A stretch of DNA of 64,000 nucleotides from Neobacillus sp. SuZ13 (GTDB lineage: Bacteria > Bacillota > Bacilli > Bacillales > Cytobacillaceae), in the NCBI RefSeq assembly GCF_030123365.1, contig NZ_CP126107.1:3616001-3680000 (forward strand), given 5' to 3'. The position numbers and the translations under genes are program-made. The number at the start of each line of letters is the position of its first letter. Positions within the stretch are counted from its first letter, which is position 1. This document shows, one piece after another, positions 1 through 8,053 of the stretch. Below the pieces are notes generated by a model that saw only the letters and a program-made list of their open reading frames with translations, ran no database searches and was not told where the DNA came from.

Positions 1-971
1 ACTTTATTTAAATGCTGACCTAAAATATTAACCATGATAATCGGACTTAAAAGAGTAGTATCTCCTAAAGGCAGTCCGCATATTGCCCGAATATGCTGTT
101 CAAATTGAGAAGTAATACATGCATCCATGGAATAATGCCCGGAATTATGAGGTCTTGGTGCTAACTCATTCACGATAATTTCACCATCATCTGAAATGAA
201 CATTTCTATTGCAATTAGTCCAACTACTTGTAAGGAGTCAGCTATTTTCAATGCGGTAGTTTCCGCTTGAATCCTTTGCTCATCGGTAATTCTTGCAGGT
301 ACGAAGGACTGATGCAGGATACTATTAATATGGACATTTTCAGCTACTGGGAAAGTCTTTGTTTGACCTTGTGTATTTCGAGCCACGATTACCGATATTT
401 CTTTGCTAAACGGGATAAATTGTTCGATGATCATGTCCATCCCTGCCTTATTCCAAGCCTCAATAGCAATTGGAATTTCATCTCTGCTCTTTATAACCCA
501 TTGCCCTTTCCCATCGTAGCCCCCTGTAGCTGTTTTCATTATGAATGGCAATCCCAATTGAACGATTGCCGTTTCAATGTCATTTTCAGTTTGTATGACC
601 AAGAACGGAGCTACTGGCACATTGAAGGACTTTAACGTGGATTTCTCTCGGATGCGATTTTGGGTTATTTTGAGCAGTTCGCTTCCTTGAGGTACAAAGG
701 AGGTCGTTTCTAAAATAGAGGTTACATTAGAATCAACATTTTCAAATTCATAAGTAATCACATCCGAGGAAGCGGCGAGATCCTTAACAGCTTTAAGCTC
801 ATAATAGGGAGCTGTGATTTGAAGATCTGCCACTTGTCCACAAGGTGAGTTAGGTGTAGGATCCAAAGTAATGAAGCGATATCCCATATTTCTACCAGCA
901 ATTGAAATCATTCTTCCTAGCTGGCCTCCCCCTAAGATACCAATCGTTGAGCAGGGTTTAATGACTCTCAA
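1..971 (-). CDS. purK: 5-(carboxyamino)imidazole ribonucleotide synthase PurK (partial, 3' end outside window)
   Basis: ATP-dependent carboxylation of aminoimidazole ribonucleotide in de novo purine synthesis. The reading frame is open from a TTG at 971 to the left edge, about 323 residues, so the C-terminus is missing. The N-terminus has the dinucleotide-type glycine loop GILGGGQLGRM, then TLDPTPNSPCGQVAD. The ATP-grasp part shows YDGKGQWV and VNELAPRPHNSGHYS, all typical of PurK. The TTG was chosen because an AAGGAGG site sits just upstream and the only nearby ATG meets a stop after two codons. It is divergent from purF and not beside purE, which is unusual for Bacillus, where purEKB head one long operon. 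It could therefore be a second copy. Confidence 0.93.
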   Translation of the reverse strand, partial: MRVIKPCSTIGILGGGQLGRMISIAGRNMGYRFITLDPTPNSPCGQVADLQITAPYYELKAVKDLAASSDVITYEFENVDSNVTSILETTSFVPQGSELLKITQNRIREKSTLKSFNVPVAPFLVIQTENDIETAIVQLGLPFIMKTATGGYDGKGQWVIKSRDEIPIAIEAWNKAGMDMIIEQFIPFSKEISVIVARNTQGQTKTFPVAENVHINSILHQSFVPARITDEQRIQAETTALKIADSLQVVGLIAIEMFISDDGEIIVNELAPRPHNSGHYSMDACITSQFEQHIRAICGLPLGDTTLLSPIIMVNILGQHLNK

Positions 972-1168
972 AGCATTTTTCCTCCTTCATCCTTTTTTAA
1001 GCTTTTCATAATTTTAGGTTTTCCTGAAATGCACTTAATTACTTTTTTAATCAAAAATACTTTTATAGTTTTCAAGCTAATACAATTCAACTAGACAATT
1101 TTGGTAAAGGATAAAAATTCTGCTTTCGCCAAAAATAATGAAATAAAATCAAGGGGAGGAGTACACAT

Positions 1169-2548
1169 ATGGATTCAGAAATGCAAGAGAAATGCGGTGT
1201 ATTTGGAGTTTTTAATCACCCCCAAGCAGCCCATTTAACATATTATGGACTTCATGCACTTCAACACCGCGGACAGGAGAGTGCAGGAATTGTCGCTAGT
1301 GATGGAAAATCATTCAGGCATCACAGGGGAATGGGATTAGTTACCCAAGTATTTTCACGTGAGATCCTTGATGGACTAAGCGGAAATATGGCCATCGGTC
1401 ATGTACGATATTCTACTTCTGGTGCAAGTTTACTACAAAACGCACAACCACTTGTTTTTAAGTACAGTGAGGGCGATTTGGCCGTTGCCCATAACGGAAA
1501 CCTAGTGAATGCCAATATCGAACGTAAGGTTCTCCAGGAACAGGGTGCCATCTTTCAGACAACTACTGATACAGAAATTATTGCTCACCTAATAGCCCGT
1601 TCCAGTAAAAAATATTTTAATGAAACTGGACCTGAAGTTCTTAAGCGGATTGACGGTTCCTTTGCTTTGCTGATCATGACAGATAAACAAATGCTGATTG
1701 CCCTAGATCGTCATGGCTTACGGCCTCTTAGTCTCGGAAAAATTGGTGAATCCATTGTCGCGTCGTCAGAAACATGTGGACTTAATGCGGTTGATGCTAA
1801 GTTTTGGAGGGATGTTGAACCGGGAGAATGGCTTCTTGTTGACGAGACGGGAATAAAAACCGGCAGATTTGCTGCAAAAGGTGACGTTTCCCTTTGCTCC
1901 TTTGAATTTGTTTACTTTGCTCGTCCAGATAGTGTGATTCATGGAAGAAGTGTTTTATCCATCCGAAAAGAATTAGGCCAAATTTTAGCAAAAGAACATC
2001 CGACACCTGCTGATGTTGTCGTTGCTGTTCCTGAATCAAGTGTCCCTGCAGCAATGGGTTTTGCCCAACAATCAGGAATTCCATATGAAATGGGAATCAT
2101 CAAAAATCCCTATGCCGGTCGTTCATTTATTGAACCAACCCAAGAATTACGGGACTTGGCCGTTCGTCTAAAATTAAGTGCTGTTCGTGAAATTCTCGAG
2201 GATAAGCGGGTCGTGCTTGTGGATGATTCAATTGTACGTGGAACGACAAGCAAGCGAATTGTTCAATTGATTCGTCAAGCAGGTGCAAAAGAGGTCCATG
2301 TACGAATTAGTTCCCCTATGGTAAGAAATCCTTGTTTTTATGGAGTGGATATGCCAACAAAAGAAGAACTTTTTGCAAACAAACATGAACATGAACGAGC
2401 AATGGGAAGTGTGATTGGAGCAGACTCATTAGCCTTTTTAAGTACCGATGGATTATTAGAGGCTGTAGATGTAGATCTGGCAGATACTAGCAACCGTTGT
2501 ATCGCCTGTTTTAGTGGTGCATATCCAACTGATTTGTATTTGAAGTGA
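1169..2548 (+). CDS. purF: Amidophosphoribosyltransferase PurF
   Basis: Glutamine-PRPP amidotransferase, the first committed step of purine synthesis. Full length at 459 residues. A short propeptide precedes the N-terminal nucleophile Cys9 (EKCGVFGVF). The glutaminase half contains HALQHRGQESAG and HNGNLVN. The C-terminal half has the PRPP loop VVLVDDSIVRGTTS. The four cysteines expected to hold an Fe4S4 cluster are visible (SLCSFEF, RNPCFYG and RCIACF). The ribosome site GGGGAGGAG precedes the ATG. It is transcribed alone and away from purK, and a terminator follows. No purine riboswitch or clear PurR box was seen in the 197-bp gap. As Bacillus purF normally lies inside the pur operon, this may be a paralogue. 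Confidence 0.95.
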   Translation: MDSEMQEKCGVFGVFNHPQAAHLTYYGLHALQHRGQESAGIVASDGKSFRHHRGMGLVTQVFSREILDGLSGNMAIGHVRYSTSGASLLQNAQPLVFKYSEGDLAVAHNGNLVNANIERKVLQEQGAIFQTTTDTEIIAHLIARSSKKYFNETGPEVLKRIDGSFALLIMTDKQMLIALDRHGLRPLSLGKIGESIVASSETCGLNAVDAKFWRDVEPGEWLLVDETGIKTGRFAAKGDVSLCSFEFVYFARPDSVIHGRSVLSIRKELGQILAKEHPTPADVVVAVPESSVPAAMGFAQQSGIPYEMGIIKNPYAGRSFIEPTQELRDLAVRLKLSAVREILEDKRVVLVDDSIVRGTTSKRIVQLIRQAGAKEVHVRISSPMVRNPCFYGVDMPTKEELFANKHEHERAMGSVIGADSLAFLSTDGLLEAVDVDLADTSNRCIACFSGAYPTDLYLK

Positions 2549-2561
2549 TAACCTTAATTAC

Positions 2562-2595
2562 ACTAGGACCTCTATAATGGAAGTCCTAGTCTTTA
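2562..2595 (+). terminator. Rho-independent terminator of purF
   Basis: Inverted repeat ACTAGGAC / GTCCTAGT around a 13-nt loop, followed by a short T-rich run, 14 bp after the purF stop. Confidence 0.75.
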
Positions 2596-2602
2596 TACCT
2601 AA

Positions 2603-2743
2603 CTAATTATTATCATTTTCATACGCGATAACCACTACTTTTTTTTGTGCTTGCTCACTTATTTTTTCTTCTAGTGATTGAATTTCATTTATCAAATTAG
2701 GTGATAGTGAAGCGGCAACATACTGATTTTCTTTATCCATCAT
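2603..2743 (-). CDS. Small hypothetical protein (46 aa)
   Basis: 46-residue frame starting with a double ATG behind a good GGAGGG site 7 nt upstream. The product is acidic and probably helical, with VAASLSPNLINEIQSLEEKI in the middle and VVVIAYENDNN at the end. No signal peptide or membrane segment. I do not recognise a family. The strong ribosome site and the amphipathic pattern support a real gene. It is convergent with purF and shares the gap that holds the purF terminator. Confidence 0.55.
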   Translation of the reverse strand: MMDKENQYVAASLSPNLINEIQSLEEKISEQAQKKVVVIAYENDNN

Positions 2744-2945
2744 AAAAAATCCCTCCAAATAAATAATTATCAAACAGGTTTTAGTATCTCTATCAAAACT
2801 CTTACTATTCCTAATTTTAGGTGATAAACCAATATTGTTGTGTTTTTCACTATTTTCTTAAATTTTTTAACCAAGTTTCAGTGGTTATAGTTTTACTTAA
2901 AATTGTTTTGGATTTAAATAAACCTTATGAGTCTTTAAAAACCAA

Positions 2946-2977
2946 AAAGGGCTACTCCATTTTGAAGTAAGCCCTTT
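2946..2977 (-). terminator. Hairpin terminator, leftward
   Basis: AAAGGGCT and AGCCCTTT arms with a partly paired loop. The minus strand ends the stem in a T-run. No gene is visible immediately upstream on that strand, so it may belong to lost DNA. Confidence 0.5.
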
Positions 2978-3017
2978 AATGCTGTATTCTATAAATGTTT
3001 TTATCTGAATCACTTCA

Positions 3018-3064
3018 CAACCTTGACAGGGTTGAGGTCACAGGTTCGATCCCTGTACAGGTCA
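3018..3064 (+). other. tRNA 3' half fragment (Val-GAC-like), probable att scar
   Basis: A clean tRNA 3' half. Anticodon stem CAACC, loop TTGACAG (anticodon GAC), stem GGTTG, short variable loop, T-arm ACAGG-TTCGATC-CCTGT, then a 7-nt acceptor strand ACAGGTC and A. No D-arm or matching 5' acceptor strand (GACCTGT) occurs in the preceding 60 bp, so the gene is not functional. Such fragments are left or carried by elements that integrate into tRNA 3' ends, and the recombinase stub 140 bp downstream fits this. Confidence 0.75.
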
Positions 3065-3071
3065 TCATGTT

Positions 3072-3109
3072 GGTAGAGACGTTGATATAACGGAGTTTCT
3101 ACCTTTTTT
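3072..3109 (+). terminator. Hairpin with T-run beside the tRNA fragment
   Basis: GGTAGA...TCTACC stem with further internal pairing (GTT/AAC), followed by TTTTTTATTT. It would insulate the recombinase region from transcription entering from the left. Confidence 0.6.
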
Positions 3110-3171
3110 ATTTCCGTTGACGTATGCCTTGCTTTAATCGCAGGGTAGCGCTCGGTTTATGCGCTTTTTGT

Positions 3172-3188
3172 TCGGTTAATTTAACCGA
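3172..3188. promoter_or_regulatory. Perfect palindrome before the recombinase remnant
   Basis: TCGGTTAA-T-TTAACCGA, an 8+1+8 palindrome just before the ribosome site of the recombinase stub. It could be an operator or a recombinase arm site. The assignment is inference from position only. Confidence 0.35.
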
Positions 3189-3205
3189 CAGGAGGGGTTT
3201 TTATT

Positions 3206-3355
3206 TTGGCTGAGAAACGAACAGGAAAGCATATGAAAAAGGAAAGAACAGTTCAAAAATCTGCAGACAATCTAGATTCATTATTTCAGACGTTTAAGGG
3301 GATTAAACGTGCGGAAGGCAAAGCGAAAGGAACGCTAGCATTATATATTTCTTAG
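3206..3355 (+). pseudogene. N-terminal stub of a tyrosine recombinase/integrase
   Basis: A TTG start behind GGAGGGG opens a 49-residue frame that ends abruptly at TAG 3353. A basic start (AEKRTGKHMKKER) leads into NLDSLFQTFKGIKRAEGKAK and GTLALY, the pattern of the SAM-like core-binding domain of phage-type integrases. The catalytic domain (R..H.R..Y) is absent and the next sequence is unrelated. It lies next to a tRNA 3' fragment. I read it as a remnant of an integrated element. The family assignment rests on a short segment. Confidence 0.55.
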
Positions 3356-3366
3356 TTCCGTTCTCC

Positions 3367-3882
3367 CTAATTGTGAAATATATTAAAATGGCCGTAATCA
3401 ACCACTTTGATTTTACCTTCTTCGTTTATACCGATATTTTTCCATTTCGGCTTATTCTCTTCGTCCACTATATCACCGGCATGTATTCCGTATTTTTTGA
3501 ACTTTTCTTTCATGCGGAGTACCTTCTCCCTATTTTCCTCGGTATCAGGAACATTTTTCATCTTCTCCATGATAATCCACCCATATCCATGCTCTTTGAC
3601 TTCAGCAAGGTACTTTTTCAGGGAAGGGGGGGCAAAATTGTATATTACGTCCTCTACTTTATTGCAATTAATTCCTTCTGCATTAGTGGCAACCTTTAAA
3701 GCAAAACCATTGTTTAAATCAAATACGACTCGGGACATTCCAAAGCCTATTATATTGTAAGAAAGTCCTATATAATGGTTGTAATTCCACATTGCCATTC
3801 TTGCCCTTCTTTTAAATGTTTGACTTCCTATTCCTTCTATCCACAATTTAATTAACTTTATATCACTACTAGTCAAAAACAT
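3367..3882 (-). CDS. Protein-kinase-fold protein, function unknown
   Basis: 171 residues from the preferred ATG at 3882, which has GGGAG 7 nt upstream. An ATG at 3903 is possible but its GAGGTGG touches the codon. Kinase-like features: GFGMSRVVFDL resembling a glycine loop, FALKVA resembling the VAIK lysine, a hinge GWIIMEKM, and VVDYGHF in the place of DFG. The HRD catalytic loop is not recognisable, so activity is doubtful. It sits in the mobile-element scar between the recombinase stub and a truncated ROK gene, and may be phage cargo. Confidence 0.65.
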   Translation of the reverse strand: MFLTSSDIKLIKLWIEGIGSQTFKRRARMAMWNYNHYIGLSYNIIGFGMSRVVFDLNNGFALKVATNAEGINCNKVEDVIYNFAPPSLKKYLAEVKEHGYGWIIMEKMKNVPDTEENREKVLRMKEKFKKYGIHAGDIVDEENKPKWKNIGINEEGKIKVVDYGHFNIFHN

Positions 3883-3972
3883 CGCTTTTTCTCCCAAATT
3901 CATTCCACCTCACTTTTGAATTAACTATAAAGAATAGCCTGATTCCTTGTAGCACAAGGGGCCTTAGTTTTT

Positions 3973-4221
3973 TTATATAGCACCCCCTCGTTCGGAATAA
4001 CCTGTTTTGGGATTAATAAATCCTGGTAAACTAATAGCAACACCACTTAAATCATTATTTTTTTTGTACAGTTTAATGGTCTCTACCATATCTTTTAAAA
4101 ATATATCTAGATCATTGTTCATGGTTTTGTAGCTATCTTTGGAAAGAATAGTTCCATTCTCTAATAAGAGTCCATGCTTTATTTTTGACCCACCTATATC
4201 AAAAGAAAGATATTTTTTCAT
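3973..4221 (-). pseudogene. ROK-family sugar kinase/regulator, 3'-truncated
   Basis: 82 residues matching only the first quarter of a ROK protein (usually about 290-300 aa). Present: the phosphate-binding start SFDIGGSKIKHGLL, and VAISLPGFINPKTGYSERGG, where the fold should continue. The frame stops right after this and the rest of the gene is absent downstream. The start is well supported by AGGGGGAGTT before the ATG. The active-site DIGGTK-like loop survives but no nucleotide or sugar site can form, so this is a fragment. Confidence 0.75.
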
Positions 4222-4389
4222 TTAACTCCCCCTTGTAACGCGTTGCTTTTTTTAGTAAAAACTTAATTTCATACTTTCTTTAATTGAAATCCATTAATCG
4301 TAATAAGGGACATGATTTTAATGGTACCGTTTTGATAAAAATGTATGGTCCATTTATTGATTCTATCCCTATCTTGGATAGTTTTATGG

Positions 4390-4821
4390 CTAACGTACCA
4401 TAATAATGGTTCCTTCATCAGAAGTCGGTTTCTCGAATTCTTTGTATATTTGCTTTAGATAATTTTTAGATAGCCGATTTTGCGCTTTGTTACGTTCTTT
4501 ATAAGTTTCATAGTCAGTGTCAACATAGTAAATTTCCAAAGTATGCCCGAATTCTTTAGCGACCTGTAGCCATCTTTTACGACGTTCTTTGGTTCTGTTT
4601 GTCGTATCAACAATCACTTTATGACCACTTTTAAGTAATGACCTGACCATAAGTTCAGCGGTTCCCCAAACGACTGGTTCAGCCTCTACTTTATAATTTT
4701 GCTCATGTAAAGCAAGCCTGATATCATCAAGAGATACACGTACCCATCCTTGCTTCTGTAACAATTTAGCGTATGTTGATTTTCCGCTTAGTGGCATCCC
4801 GCACATAATCCCCAGTTTCAC
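4390..4821 (-). CDS. P-loop kinase, polynucleotide-kinase-like (AAA_33)
   Basis: 143 residues. Walker A GMPLSGKST near the N-terminus, a lid/substrate segment VSLDDIRLALH, and VIVDTTNRTKERRKRW, which is characteristic of the T4 polynucleotide 5'-kinase group. Only the kinase domain is present, without a phosphatase domain. GTG start with GGGGAGAG upstream. Such stand-alone kinases occur in phages and mobile elements and act on nucleic-acid 5' ends or small molecules; the substrate here is unknown. Probably cargo of the neighbouring element scar. Confidence 0.75.
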   Translation of the reverse strand: MKLGIMCGMPLSGKSTYAKLLQKQGWVRVSLDDIRLALHEQNYKVEAEPVVWGTAELMVRSLLKSGHKVIVDTTNRTKERRKRWLQVAKEFGHTLEIYYVDTDYETYKERNKAQNRLSKNYLKQIYKEFEKPTSDEGTIIMVR

Positions 4822-5195
4822 TTACATCTCTCCCCAAAAAATTTGCACCTGCATGCTGTATATCGCCAATAAAACCCCAGTAGTTTAGTATGAAGTGCTT
4901 GTACTTCATGTAATGCGAAAGAATGTTGTTTTGAAAGGGACAAATTAACTGTAAAGAATATACAATAAAATATTTTGGTATGATCATATAAAGTTAAAGA
5001 TCACAATATCGTCTATCAAACCCATACCTATCTGAATTTAAAAGGGGGACGCTTCGTTGAGGATGTTGACAAATGCAGCGATCCCTTTTTCTTGTTGCGC
5101 AAACTGAACGTTAGTTATACTTCTTGGGATTTTAATAAAGGCGTGTTCTAGCCATTCATTTTATTCAACTTAACTTTTGCGTAAAAAGATAGCAG
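4822..5195. other. Intergenic stretch without recognised gene
   Basis: AT-rich spacer between the P-loop kinase gene and manC. Only a small GAAGT/ACTTC hairpin near 4890 was seen. The open frames here lack ribosome sites and look like chance. Confidence 0.5.
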
Positions 5196-5558
5196 CTATA
5201 CTCTTTGACAATGTTTCTCTATCTCCTCCCAATTTAACAGAAGCCGATCAATGTCTTCCTCAATGAGCTCGCTTCCTCTTTGAACCTCAATTAATTCAAC
5301 ATCAGTAATGGCCTTAATGGCATGCTTCGCGCCCATCGGTATCTTTAAAACATCACCGGCTTTTATTTGGATAATATCTCCATCCAAGGCGAATTCTCCT
5401 ACTCCTGAAATAATCGTCCATACTTCACTTCTCTTTTTGTGGGTTTGATAACTTAAATTTTTACCTGAATGGATCCTAATTTTTTTGGTAAGTACGCTAT
5501 CTTCCTTTTTATAAGAAGTGTAATCCAATACCTTGTACCAGCCCCAACGCCTTTCTTC
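5196..5558 (-). pseudogene. manC: manC 3' part: mannose-6-phosphate isomerase type II cupin domain, cut off by in-frame TAA
   Basis: This is the C-terminal cupin of a two-domain ManC/AlgA-type protein. Homology begins directly after the stop codon at 5559-5561 with EERRWGWYKVLDY, then KKIRIHSGKNLSYQTHKKRS and a cupin motif GDVLKIPMGAKHAI. It lies in exactly the same frame as the upstream guanylyltransferase, so one TAA splits an otherwise intact gene. In the family the motif is usually RPMYEERRWG, so the TAA probably replaces a tyrosine codon. Re-initiation is possible only at a TTG (5528), which would cut into the cupin start. Confidence 0.8.
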
Positions 5559-6569
5559 TTACATGGGTCTTTCATTGTTGTTTTCTGTGAATTGTTTGAT
5601 TCTTGGACTTGCTTGTTTCTCGGACACAAGGATACCATCAGGGCTTGCGGCCACCACTACATTTGATAGGCCTAAAATCGTAATTGGAAGATTCAATTCA
5701 TTTATTAAATGAGTGTTTTTTGAGTCTTGACTAATGAATCCCTTTCCTAAAACGTTTGTATCGAGCTGTTCCGTTAATGAGTTCCAAGTGCCTAAATCCT
5801 TCCATTTGCCGGTATAAGGAACAACGATCAAACTCCCTGTCTTCTCAACTACTTTATAATCAAAGCTGGTCTTTGGTAATTTCTCGAATATGTCAATCAT
5901 TTTATGGTACTCTAACGGCCATTTTTCATTCGAGATGACAGAAATCATATGCTTTAGCTTAAAAGCAAACACTCCACAGTTCCACAAGGCATTTTGTTCG
6001 ATCAATTCTTCCGCCAGTTTCAGATTGGGCTTTTCTATAAAACGATCTACATGCAGATAGTTTACTTCTGCCCTCCCTTGATTTTTCGGTATGATATATC
6101 CGAATCTTTCATCCGGTTGTGTCGGGCGTACACCCAGTAAGGCTAAGTACGTGCCAGTTTCATTGATTATTGACTCAAGTTCTTTAATGCGGTGGAAGAA
6201 CTCCTCTTCCACGAATTGATCCACGGTATCACACAGGATTGCTTCTTCTAAATCGACCTTTACTTTGGAATACAAATAACTGCAGGCTAAAGCAATGGCA
6301 GGAAATGTATCGCGGCGGCTGGGTTCGGTAATTAAGGGAATATTGGGGCCTAATTGATTTTGAATAATATCCACTTGTGCTCTGCTGGCTGCAATAAAAC
6401 ACAAATCCGCTAATTTAACAGACTTTAATTGTGTCCACATCCTTTGGGCCATAGATTGCAGCTCATTTTTAGGGTTGCGAAGTATTTTCAGGAACTGTTT
6501 GGACCTTGAATCATTTGATAACGGCCATAATCTTTTTCCCGATCCCCCTGATAATACAATAATCTTCAT
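5559..6569 (-). CDS. manC: Mannose-1-phosphate guanylyltransferase (ManC N-terminal domain, prematurely ended)
   Basis: Makes GDP-mannose from mannose-1-phosphate and GTP for surface glycans. 336 residues with the nucleotidyltransferase signature VLSGGSGKRLWPLS, KQFLKI, FGYIIP, FIEKPN and GKWKDLGTWNSL. This is a complete catalytic domain; it ends at TAA 5559 and the isomerase cupin follows in the same frame. The fragment may still transfer GMP. It is convergent in function with, but divergent in transcription from, the glycosyltransferase operon at 6891. No classic ribosome site is obvious upstream of the ATG beyond a weak AGGATG. Confidence 0.9.
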   Translation of the reverse strand: MKIIVLSGGSGKRLWPLSNDSRSKQFLKILRNPKNELQSMAQRMWTQLKSVKLADLCFIAASRAQVDIIQNQLGPNIPLITEPSRRDTFPAIALACSYLYSKVKVDLEEAILCDTVDQFVEEEFFHRIKELESIINETGTYLALLGVRPTQPDERFGYIIPKNQGRAEVNYLHVDRFIEKPNLKLAEELIEQNALWNCGVFAFKLKHMISVISNEKWPLEYHKMIDIFEKLPKTSFDYKVVEKTGSLIVVPYTGKWKDLGTWNSLTEQLDTNVLGKGFISQDSKNTHLINELNLPITILGLSNVVVAASPDGILVSEKQASPRIKQFTENNNERPM

Positions 6570-6890
6570 CTATTAAGAATCATCCTTTACATTAGTAGTT
6601 TTACAAAGATGTTCAAGATAATTACTCGATGTGTATGTCCATCCCTTAAATATTCATATGCAGATCATAAAGATAACGCATGGATGGGTATCTATTTCTA
6701 TTAAAAAACTTCTGTATACCCAAAGCACAATTTTATTTTATAGGCTTTTAGATTATATCCTCTCTACAGGTTTTGTCATACTATATCCAAGCATGAACCT
6801 AACACTGCGGGCACTTCCGTGAGAAAACAAACATTGTCCTCTTCCAGTAAAGGTTCGTCGATCAATTAATTCTTAGGAGGAATTCTTTAC
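6570..6890. other. Divergent promoter region between manC and the glycan operon
   Basis: 321 bp with no convincing gene. A CATACTATA at 6777-6785 resembles -10 elements of sporulation sigma factors, with no good -35. The ribosome site TAGGAGGA lies at the right end, before 6891. A 63-codon frame at 6631 has no ribosome site and is dismissed. Confidence 0.4.
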
Positions 6891-8018
6891 ATGGGATTTA
6901 ATTCACTTGAAAATATAAGGGTGTTGGTCATAGATGATTGTATTCCGGCACCTGAATTAGGATGGGGTTATCCTAGAAGCAATCTTGTCTTGGATTGCCT
7001 TGTCGACATGGGTTGTGAGGTATCTCTATTACCCTTGCAAAATCCCAAGAAAATACAACCACATACTGATCTTTTACAACAGAAGGGAATAAAAATTAAA
7101 ACTCCTGACAGGAGCAACTTAAAGCAATTTTTTCTCAAAAAAAAGGATCGTTATGACGTGATTTGGATCAGCCGTCCCCTCAATATGAGTCAAACCATTG
7201 ATATGATAAGGAAAGTCAATCCTTCACAAAAAGTGATCTATGATTCAGAAACCTTTTCTCCGGCCCGGGAAATCCTTCGGAGGAAATTGTATGGAAAAAA
7301 CCTAAGCGAGGATAAGATAAAGTCCATCATTCAATGGGAACTGGATCTAATGAGCAAAGCCGATATGGTTGTGGCTGTATCCGATCGGGAAAGAAAAACG
7401 ATCAAAAATTTTGGGATTAAGCCCGTAAAAACGCTCAGTTTTTCGATGGATACCAATCCAACTTCAAGTCCCTTTAAAGAGCGAGAGGATATTCTTTTTG
7501 TTGGGGCGTTTCTTGATTCACCATCACCAAATGAAGATTCAATCCTCTATTTTGTAAACGAGATTTATCCTAAAGTTTATGAAGCACTTGGCGCAAAGTT
7601 ATGGATTGTGGGGACTGGTTCAGATAATATTCATTCGATCAAGAAATTGGCTTCCGACAATATCGTAGTTGGCGGGAAAATGGATGACCTGTGGGATGTA
7701 TACAACCGCTCTAAAGTATTTGTTGTTCCAACAAGATACGCATCGGGAATCCCCCTGAAATTGATTGGAAGTCTCGCCCATGGCCTGCCTAGCGTGGTGA
7801 CTCCCTTAATAGCCGATCAGCTTGAACTAAATGAAAATACTTTGTTGATTGGTGCAGATCCGGAGGATTTTGCCCAAAAAGTTATTCAATGTTATACCGA
7901 TGAGAAAACGTGGATGGGACTAAGAGAAAATGGCTTGCAATATATCAAAAATGAGTTTCAACTGCAAAAGTTTAAACAAGATTTAATCAAAATCATGCAA
8001 GGGATTAGAGAAACCTAG
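6891..8018 (+). CDS. Glycosyltransferase, GT4-like
   Basis: 375 residues, GT-B type. The N-terminal half starts with IRVLVIDDCIPAPELGWGYP. The C-terminal half carries the donor-site region: ILFVGAF, KLWIVGTGSDN, NIVVGGKMDDL, VFVVPTRYASGIPLKLIGS and GLPSVVTP, as in family 4 transferases. No membrane segments, so it acts in the cytoplasm or is peripheral. First gene of a seven-gene rightward operon that makes and uses a CDP-linked deoxysugar. The start is supported by TAGGAGGAATT 7 nt upstream. Donor and acceptor sugars cannot be read from sequence. Confidence 0.85.
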   Translation: MGFNSLENIRVLVIDDCIPAPELGWGYPRSNLVLDCLVDMGCEVSLLPLQNPKKIQPHTDLLQQKGIKIKTPDRSNLKQFFLKKKDRYDVIWISRPLNMSQTIDMIRKVNPSQKVIYDSETFSPAREILRRKLYGKNLSEDKIKSIIQWELDLMSKADMVVAVSDRERKTIKNFGIKPVKTLSFSMDTNPTSSPFKEREDILFVGAFLDSPSPNEDSILYFVNEIYPKVYEALGAKLWIVGTGSDNIHSIKKLASDNIVVGGKMDDLWDVYNRSKVFVVPTRYASGIPLKLIGSLAHGLPSVVTPLIADQLELNENTLLIGADPEDFAQKVIQCYTDEKTWMGLRENGLQYIKNEFQLQKFKQDLIKIMQGIRET

Positions 8019-8053
8019 AATAGCGTCTCTAATGCCCAGCTAGGAGGTTTTTT

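Noticed and set aside
972-1168. Purine riboswitch between purK and purF
   Set aside because: No three-way-junction pattern with conserved loops was found in this AT-rich gap.
5453-5638. 61-codon frame starting at the ATG before the manC stop
   Set aside because: It is out of frame with the cupin and gives no recognisable protein; the real continuation is in the manC frame.
6631-6822. 63-codon frame in the manC/glycosyltransferase gap
   Set aside because: No ribosome site, promoter-region composition, no family.
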